A stretch of DNA of 7,248 nucleotides from CAZRIT01 sp964600225. GTDB lineage: Bacteria; Bacillota; Clostridia; Christensenellales; CAG-138. Position numbers and translations under genes: made by a program. Below, one piece after another: positions 1 through 7,248 of the stretch (position 1 is the stretch's first letter; every line of letters begins with the position of its first letter). The notes beneath the pieces were generated by a model that searched no databases, was not told the origin of the DNA, and saw only the letters and a list, made by a program, of their open reading frames with translations. The stretch lies in assembly GCA_964600225.1 (NCBI GenBank), contig CAZRIT010000080.1:1-7248 (forward strand), written 5' to 3'.

Positions 1-3287
<3,287 letters not shown>

Positions 3288-3300
3288 TCGGGCGCGCGAG

Positions 3301-4059
3301 ATGGAAAAACTGCCGCAGGACCCCAACTGCCCGCTGCTCGGCACGCGTTACTGCCGCATGCTCAACATGCGCGCATGCGACAAGTGTGCCGTGCGCGGCA
3401 GCACGGATGCGGAGGCGGTCAAGCGGGATTTGGATGCTTACGAGCAACTGCTCCCGTCGGGCGGCGTGGCAAAGCTGTTCCAAACCAAGGAATGCCGCTT
3501 CTGCCGCACGCTGAAGAAGGGCCGTCGCAGCGGCTACGCCATCATGGATATGGCGCATCCCGCGCCGCAATCGGCGCAGCGCTGGGCAGAGGGCAAGCGC
3601 ATCCGCGCCACGGGCACGATGATTCCGCTGCAGATGTCGATCTGTCACGATTGCCGCAGCCGCTTTTTGCAGGCGGAGTACATCCCCATCCTGGTGCCGC
3701 TTCTGATCAGCGCGGTGTCGCTGATACTGTGTGCGGCGGGCCCGATACACGGCTTCCTGGCCGCGCGCGCGGCGATTCTGCCGTTTGCCGCATGGACGCT
3801 TGTATCGCTGGGCGCAATCCTGCTGGGATGCCGAATGCGCAAAAGGCTGGTGCACAAGTTCGACCTGTACACGCGCATGGACGTCATGGAGGACCCCGTC
3901 GTGGTCGAGATGCTGCAAAAGGGCTGGGTGCCCATCGGCAAGCGCACGGGCAGCCGACTGCTGTTTTCCAAGTCGCGTATGGCGCGCGGGCTCGGCACGG
4001 CCACCGATGAAATACCCGGGGAAACGGCCGAAGACGCGGAGCCAAAAGAAACGAATTGA
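3301..4059 (+). CDS. Unassigned cysteine-rich protein with two predicted membrane segments
   Basis: I do not recognise this 252-residue protein. Its N-terminal half has cysteines spaced as in metal-binding domains: C10, C18, then the pairs C26-x2-C29, C65-x2-C68 and C115-x2-C118. Two hydrophobic stretches follow, about residues 128-147 and 157-177, separated by a short loop. After the second comes a basic patch (RMRKRLVHK), which by the positive-inside rule places both the cysteine region and the C-terminus in the cytoplasm. The C-terminal part (about 178-252) is soluble and ends in an acidic, polar tail. ATG 3301 is chosen because later in-frame Met codons (residues 20 and 23) would remove C10 and C18. 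No good Shine-Dalgarno site precedes it, so translation may be coupled to rpoC, 13 bp upstream. Codon use matches its neighbours, which argues for a long-resident gene. A zinc-ribbon-like membrane protein is an inference from spacing alone. Confidence 0.85.
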   Translation: MEKLPQDPNCPLLGTRYCRMLNMRACDKCAVRGSTDAEAVKRDLDAYEQLLPSGGVAKLFQTKECRFCRTLKKGRRSGYAIMDMAHPAPQSAQRWAEGKRIRATGTMIPLQMSICHDCRSRFLQAEYIPILVPLLISAVSLILCAAGPIHGFLAARAAILPFAAWTLVSLGAILLGCRMRKRLVHKFDLYTRMDVMEDPVVVEMLQKGWVPIGKRTGSRLLFSKSRMARGLGTATDEIPGETAEDAEPKETN

Positions 4060-4085
4060 CAAATGGGCACGGATACTGATAGAAT
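4056..4085 (+). promoter_or_regulatory. Housekeeping-sigma promoter of the str operon
   Basis: A perfect -35 box TTGACA (4056-4061) is followed by an 18-bp spacer and a -10 box TAGAAT (4080-4085), which differs from TATAAT at one position. TG at 4077-4078 adds an extended -10 element. The -35 box overlaps the TGA stop codon (4057-4059) of the upstream gene. Transcription would be expected to start near 4092, about 100 nt before rpsL. This would give rpsL-rpsG-fusA-tuf a promoter separate from that of rpoBC. Confidence 0.85.
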
Positions 4086-4090
4086 ATGTA

Positions 4091-4107
4091 TTTGGCGCCG
4101 TGCCAAA
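4091..4107 (+). repeat. 17-bp inverted repeat at the predicted transcription start
   Basis: TTTGGC (4091-4096) and GCCAAA (4102-4107) are perfect inverted copies around a 5-nt centre, GCCGT. The element coincides with the expected +1 of the rpsL promoter. In RNA it would form a 6-bp hairpin at or near the 5' end of the str mRNA. In DNA it has the symmetry of a repressor operator. The sequence alone does not decide between these. No U-run follows it, so it is not a terminator. Confidence 0.5.
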
Positions 4108-4136
4108 CCAACGGATACATTGCTTCCTACGAGGGG

Positions 4137-4152
4137 TTGCAGGGAGCTGTAA
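4137..4152 (+). promoter_or_regulatory. Potential leader stem-loop with a GGAG loop
   Basis: In RNA, UUGCAG (4137-4142) can pair with CUGUAA (4147-4152), including one G-U pair, around the tetraloop GGAG (4143-4146). The stem could extend outwards by two further G-U pairs. Its last two bases are shared with the next stem-loop, so the two cannot both form fully. It is short, and chance is possible. Confidence 0.3.
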
Positions 4153-4178
4153 TTGAAATAGATACCGAAATTTTAATT
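4151..4178 (+). promoter_or_regulatory. AU-rich leader stem-loop abutting the rpsL ribosome binding site
   Basis: AATTGAAAT (4151-4159) can pair over nine positions with ATTTTAATT (4170-4178), with one G-U pair and a 10-nt loop (4160-4169). The stem ends at the base directly before the rpsL Shine-Dalgarno GGAGGA (4179-4184), and ATG follows 6 nt after that. The stretch is strikingly AT-rich for this window. It could hold the ribosome binding site open, or be a site for translational feedback by a ribosomal protein. Both roles are inference. Confidence 0.4.
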
Positions 4179-4190
4179 GGAGGAACATTC

Positions 4191-4565
4191 ATGCCGACCA
4201 TCAACCAATTGGTTCGCAAGGGCAGAGAACAGGTGGAGTACAAATCCACCGCGCCCATTCTGAAACAATGCCCGCAGCGTCGCGGCGTATGCACGGCGGT
4301 GCGTACCATGACGCCCAAAAAGCCGAACTCCGCACTGCGTAAAATCGCCCGTATCCGCCTCACCGACGGTCTCGAGGGCACCGCATACATCCCGGGCATC
4401 GGCCACAATCTGCAGGAGCACTCCGTGGTACTCATCCGCGGCGGCAGGGTCAAGGATCTGCCGGGCGTACGTTACCACATCATCCGCGGCGCGCTGGATA
4501 CAGCAGGCGTTGCAAACCGTAAGCAGAGCCGCTCGCTTTATGGCGCCAAGCGGCCCAAGAAATAA
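4191..4565 (+). CDS. rpsL: 30S ribosomal protein S12
   Basis: S12 sits at the decoding centre of the 30S subunit and helps monitor codon-anticodon pairing. The product is 124 residues, the same as E. coli S12 and shorter than the form with about 138 residues in Bacillus. Hallmark motifs are present: NQLVRKGR at the N-terminus, CPQRRGVCT (27-35), TPKKPNSALRK (41-51), GHNLQEHS (71-78), RGGRVKDLPGVRYH (83-96) and the C-terminal RSLYGAKRPKK. Lysines 43 and 88, where classical streptomycin-resistance changes occur, are unmutated, and the neighbouring D89, methylthiolated in some bacteria, is present. ATG 4191 is supported by GGAGG at 4179-4183 and by alignment with known S12 N-termini. An in-frame ATG at 4086 would add 35 unrelated residues and lies upstream of the predicted transcription start. 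It is the first gene behind the str promoter. Confidence 0.98.
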   Translation: MPTINQLVRKGREQVEYKSTAPILKQCPQRRGVCTAVRTMTPKKPNSALRKIARIRLTDGLEGTAYIPGIGHNLQEHSVVLIRGGRVKDLPGVRYHIIRGALDTAGVANRKQSRSLYGAKRPKK

Positions 4566-4579
4566 GGGAGGTCAAACAT

Positions 4580-5050
4580 ATGCCCAGAAGAGGATTTATT
4601 CCCAAGCGTGAAGTTTTGGCCGACCCCATCTACAAAAGCGTGGTCGTCACCAAGCTCATCAACCAGGTCATGCTCGATGGCAAGCGCGGCACCGCGCAGA
4701 AGGCCGTTTACGATGCGTTTGATCAAATCAAGGAAAAGACCGGCCGCGAACCCGGCGAGGTCTTTGAGCAGGCCATGAACAACATCATACCCGTGCTGGA
4801 GGTCAAGGCGCGCCGCGTCGGCGGTTCGACGTACCAGGTACCCATCGAGATCCGCGCCGAGCGCCGTCAGACGCTGGGGCTAAGGTGGCTGGTATCCTAT
4901 GCAAGGAACCGCAACGAGCGCACCATGCGCGAGCGCCTCGCGGGTGAGATCATGGACGCCGCCAACCAGACAGGCAACGCCTTCAAAAAGAAGGAAGACA
5001 CGCACAAGATGGCAGAGGCGAACAAGGCGTTTGCCCACTACCGTTGGTAA
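4580..5050 (+). CDS. rpsG: 30S ribosomal protein S7
   Basis: S7 is a primary 16S rRNA-binding protein that starts assembly of the 30S head and contacts tRNA near the E site. The 156-residue product has the usual length. It shows the N-terminal MPRRG, the family signature region around residues 20-46 (VTKLINQVMLDGKRGTAQK), the beta-hairpin RRVGGSTYQVPIEI (78-91) that reaches towards the E site, and the conserved RAERRQTLGLRWLV. ATG 4580 is preceded by GGGAGG at 4566-4571 with 8-nt spacing. Only 14 bp separate it from rpsL. The long rpsL-rpsG spacer in which E. coli S7 represses its own operon is therefore absent, and any feedback control must use another site, such as the rpsL leader. Confidence 0.98.
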   Translation: MPRRGFIPKREVLADPIYKSVVVTKLINQVMLDGKRGTAQKAVYDAFDQIKEKTGREPGEVFEQAMNNIIPVLEVKARRVGGSTYQVPIEIRAERRQTLGLRWLVSYARNRNERTMRERLAGEIMDAANQTGNAFKKKEDTHKMAEANKAFAHYRW

Positions 5051-5060
5051 TCAAGGGGAA

Positions 5061-5077
5061 AAGGAACAAAGACATTG
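5061..5077 (+). promoter_or_regulatory. fusA ribosome binding site and TTG start codon
   Basis: AAAAGGAA (5059-5066) is the best Shine-Dalgarno match and lies about 10 nt before TTG at 5075. A further purine tract, AAGGGG (5053-5058), is too distant. No ATG or GTG in this frame lies between the rpsG stop and the P-loop region. The first in-frame ATG (residue 16) would cut immediately before the GTP-binding loop. Starting at TTG gives the conserved EF-G N-terminus (DKTRNIGIMAHIDAGKT), so TTG is the start. Confidence 0.85.
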
Positions 5078-7156
5078 ACTAGAGACACGGCTCTCGATAA
5101 AACGAGAAATATCGGCATTATGGCACACATCGATGCCGGCAAGACCACGACAACCGAGCGGATACTGTACTATACCGGCAGAATCCACAAACTGGGCGAG
5201 GTGCACGAAGGCGCTGCCACCATGGACTACATGGTGCAGGAGCAGGAGCGTGGCATCACCATCACTTCCGCTGCAACCACCGCGTACTGGCGTGGTCACC
5301 GCATCAACATCATCGATACGCCGGGGCATGTCGATTTCACCGTCGAGGTGGAACGGTCGCTGCGTGTATTGGACGGTGCGGTCGCCGTGTTTTGCGCCAA
5401 GGGCGGCGTGGAGCCCCAGTCCGAAACCGTGTGGCGGCAGGCCATGCGCTATGGCGTGCCGTGCATTGCGTACGTCAACAAGATGGATATCACGGGCGCG
5501 GATTTTTATCACGTCTGTGAAATGATGCGCGACAGGCTGGGCGCCAACGCCCTGCCCATCCAGCTGCCCATCGGGCGCGAGGCGGATTTCCGCGGCATCA
5601 TTGACCTGGTGTCGATGAAGGCGGAGGTCTACTACAACGACGACGGCACGGATATCCGCGAGGAGGACATCCCCGAGGATATGCTGCATGAAGCAAAGCA
5701 GCAGCGCGCAAACCTGCTCGACGCCATCATCGACGAGGACGAATCGCTCATGGAACGGTATTTCGCGGGCGAGTGGTTCTCCGCCGAGGAGCTCATCCCC
5801 TGCATCCGCAAGGCGACGCTTTCTGGCCGCGTGGTGCCCGTCACCTGCGGCACATCCTACCGCAACAAGGGCGTGCAGCCGCTGCTCAACGCCATTGTGG
5901 ACTATTTGCCAAGCCCGCTGGACATTCCGCCCGCCAAGGGCACCAGCAAGGACGGCAGCAAGGAAATCACCGTGGAGCCCACGGACGACGCGCCGTTTGC
6001 CGCGCTGGCGTTCAAGATCGTCACCGATCCGTACGTTGGCAAGCTGACGTTTATCCGCGTATACGGCGGCACGCTGAAATCGGGCTCCTATGTCTACAAC
6101 GCCACCAAGAACAAGCGCGAGCGCGTGGCGCGGATGCTGTTGATGCATGCCGATGCGCGCACGGAGCTGGAGGAGATTCATTCCGGCGATATCGCGGCCC
6201 TGGTTGGCATGAAGGACACGGGCACGGGCGATACGCTGTGCGTGGAGAACAAGCAGCTGCTGCTGGAAACCATGGTGTTCCCCGATCCCGTCATTCAGGT
6301 GGCCATCGAGCCCAAGACCAAGGCGGGGCAGGAAAAGATGTCCATCGCGCTGCAAAAGCAGTCCGAGGAGGACCCGACCTTCCGCACCTATACCGATGCC
6401 GATACGGGCCAAACCATCATCGCGGGCATGGGCGAGCTGCATTTGGAAATCATCGTGGATCGCCTGATTCGCGAATTCCATGTGGAAGCGCGCGTGGGCA
6501 ATCCGCAGGTATCCTATAAGGAGACCATCCGCAAGTCCGTCAAGGTCGAGGGGCGCTACGTCCGCCAGACAGGCGGTCACGGTCAGTTCGGTCACGTTGT
6601 GGTGCAGTTCGATCCGCAGCCTGCGGGCGCGGGCTACGAGTTCGTCGACAAGATCGTCGGCGGCGTGGTGCCCAGGGAATACATTCCCGCGGTCGACAAG
6701 GGCATTCGGGAAGCGCTCAAGGCGGGCACGCTGGGCGGCTACGAGGTGGTGGACGTCAAGGCGACGCTGGTTGACGGCAGCTATCACGAGGTGGACTCGT
6801 CCGAAATCGCTTTCACCATCGCAGGCTCGCTTGCGGTGAAGGAAGCGCTGGAAAAGGCCGATTGCACGCTGCTGGAGCCGATGATGCGCGTGGAGGTGCT
6901 GGTACCCGAGGAATACCTTGGCGATATCATGGGCAACCTCACCGCACGCCGCGGCAAGGTCACGGGCATGGAAATGCGCCAGAATACTCAGGTGCTCAAC
7001 GCCATGTGCCCGCTGTCGGAGATGTTCGGTTACGCAACCGATCTTCGCAGCCGCACGCAGGGCAGGGGCACGTTTACGATGCAGTTTGACCATTTCGAGG
7101 AGGTCTCGAATGCGGTCAAGGAGAAGATCATCGGCAAAGGCAAGTACCGATTTTAA
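5075..7156 (+). CDS. fusA: Elongation factor G (translocation GTPase)
   Basis: EF-G hydrolyses GTP to move tRNAs and mRNA through the ribosome, and with RRF it helps recycle ribosomes. The 693-residue product matches the usual size. GTPase motifs are complete: P-loop AHIDAGKT (17-24), switch I RGITIT (59-64), DTPGH (81-85) and NKMD (135-138). Domain II follows at about 285-400 and domain III contains EDPTF. Domain IV includes the tip loop YHEVDSSE, with H571 equivalent to the translocation-critical His583 of E. coli, and domain V reaches the C-terminus (GKGKYRF). Its place between rpsG and tuf and the intact tip loop argue for the main translocase rather than an EF-G paralogue. The start is TTG, 24 bp after rpsG. 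One oddity is H502 in the domain IV motif GGHGQFGH, where E. coli and Thermus have arginine (GGRGQYGH). Confidence 0.98.
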   Translation: MTRDTALDKTRNIGIMAHIDAGKTTTTERILYYTGRIHKLGEVHEGAATMDYMVQEQERGITITSAATTAYWRGHRINIIDTPGHVDFTVEVERSLRVLDGAVAVFCAKGGVEPQSETVWRQAMRYGVPCIAYVNKMDITGADFYHVCEMMRDRLGANALPIQLPIGREADFRGIIDLVSMKAEVYYNDDGTDIREEDIPEDMLHEAKQQRANLLDAIIDEDESLMERYFAGEWFSAEELIPCIRKATLSGRVVPVTCGTSYRNKGVQPLLNAIVDYLPSPLDIPPAKGTSKDGSKEITVEPTDDAPFAALAFKIVTDPYVGKLTFIRVYGGTLKSGSYVYNATKNKRERVARMLLMHADARTELEEIHSGDIAALVGMKDTGTGDTLCVENKQLLLETMVFPDPVIQVAIEPKTKAGQEKMSIALQKQSEEDPTFRTYTDADTGQTIIAGMGELHLEIIVDRLIREFHVEARVGNPQVSYKETIRKSVKVEGRYVRQTGGHGQFGHVVVQFDPQPAGAGYEFVDKIVGGVVPREYIPAVDKGIREALKAGTLGGYEVVDVKATLVDGSYHEVDSSEIAFTIAGSLAVKEALEKADCTLLEPMMRVEVLVPEEYLGDIMGNLTARRGKVTGMEMRQNTQVLNAMCPLSEMFGYATDLRSRTQGRGTFTMQFDHFEEVSNAVKEKIIGKGKYRF

Positions 7157-7180
7157 AAATGGAAGTAAGACGAAAGGTTA

Positions 7181-7186
7181 AAGGAG
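7181..7186 (+). promoter_or_regulatory. tuf ribosome binding site
   Basis: AAGGAG lies 7 nt before the ATG at 7194, the strongest match to the anti-Shine-Dalgarno sequence in the window apart from that of rpsL. This fits the very high expression expected of EF-Tu. The 37-bp fusA-tuf spacer shows no hairpin or clear promoter, so tuf appears to be co-transcribed with fusA. Confidence 0.85.
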
Positions 7187-7193
7187 ATTTAAC

Positions 7194-7248
7194 ATGGCAA
7201 AGGCAAAATTTGAGAGAACGAAACCGCATGTAAACATCGGAACGATCG
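7194..7248 (+). CDS. tuf: Elongation factor Tu (3'-truncated by window edge)
   Basis: EF-Tu carries aminoacyl-tRNA to the ribosomal A site in a GTP-dependent way. Only 18 codons are visible: MAKAKFERTKPHVNIGTI. This is the nearly invariant EF-Tu N-terminus, just before the P-loop GHVDHGKT, which lies beyond the window. The position after fusA is the canonical str operon order. These codons are AT-richer than those of the upstream genes, using AGA, AAA, GGA and GTA where the rest of the window favours CGC, AAG, GGC and GTC/GTG. The identity is secure from motif and context, but completeness cannot be judged. Confidence 0.96.
   Translation, partial: MAKAKFERTKPHVNIGTI

Noticed and set aside
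3645..4188. Minus-strand open frames opposite the membrane-protein gene and rpsL leader
   Set aside because: They overlap a + strand gene with matching codon bias and run through the str promoter and leader. None shows a ribosome binding site or a recognisable domain.
4086..4190. 35-residue N-terminal extension of S12 starting at ATG 4086
   Set aside because: The codon lies before the predicted transcription start, has no Shine-Dalgarno site and adds sequence unlike S12. ATG 4191 has an excellent GGAGG and the conserved N-terminus.
4191..4565. Possible streptomycin-resistance allele of rpsL
   Set aside because: K43 and K88 are both the sensitive-type residues, and the surrounding motifs are unchanged, so there is no sign of a classical resistance mutation.
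5075..5103. Promoter-like TTGACT with TAAAAC at 17-bp spacing at the start of fusA
   Set aside because: The -10 match is only four of six, and the -35 is the fusA start codon region itself. Transcription from it would begin inside the gene and miss the start codon.
5051..7093. Long open frame of 680 codons on the - strand, antisense to fusA
   Set aside because: It has the same cause and the same biased composition, and it has no ribosome binding site or family motif. EF-G on the + strand fully explains the region.
7086..7110. TTGACC as a possible -35 box for a separate tuf promoter
   Set aside because: No acceptable -10 box occurs 15-19 bp downstream (the sequence is AATGCG-like), and the stretch is well-conserved EF-G coding sequence.

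Overview
The window is a conserved information-processing segment of a bacterial chromosome, with every gene on the + strand. It contains the 3' part of rpoC, an unassigned 252-residue gene, and the start of the str operon: rpsL, rpsG, fusA and the first codons of tuf. Codon third positions are strongly G/C-rich. Shine-Dalgarno sites are of the AGGAGG type, and fusA starts with TTG. The RpoC trigger loop lacks the large insert found in proteobacteria, and the rpoC and str clusters lie directly next to each other. Together these suggest a GC-rich member of the Firmicutes, most likely a Clostridia-type organism. That placement is inference and no phylogeny was run.

Layout: rpoC (1-3287, 5' end outside the window) is followed after 13 bp by a gene for a cysteine-rich protein with two predicted membrane segments (3301-4059). 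Many Firmicutes carry a small L7Ae-type ribosomal protein gene in this slot, and this protein does not resemble one. A near-consensus extended -10 promoter overlaps the stop codon of this gene. It leads into a leader of about 100 nt with three potential stem-loops, the last ending directly beside the rpsL Shine-Dalgarno site. Then follow rpsL (4191-4565), rpsG (4580-5050), fusA (5075-7156) and tuf (7194 to the window end), with spacers of 14, 24 and 37 bp.

How the genes work together: RpoC is the catalytic beta' subunit of RNA polymerase. S12 and S7 are 30S subunit proteins at the decoding centre and the head. EF-G drives translocation and EF-Tu delivers aminoacyl-tRNA. I see no terminator between rpoC and rpsL. 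The str genes could therefore be transcribed both by read-through from the RNA polymerase operon and from their own promoter.

The core genes look ordinary and intact. The parts worth a second look are the cysteine-rich membrane gene and the promoter and leader in front of rpsL. I see no mobile element, CRISPR array, tRNA, rRNA or convincing intrinsic terminator. Apart from the 131-bp rpsL leader, all intergenic gaps are under 40 bp.
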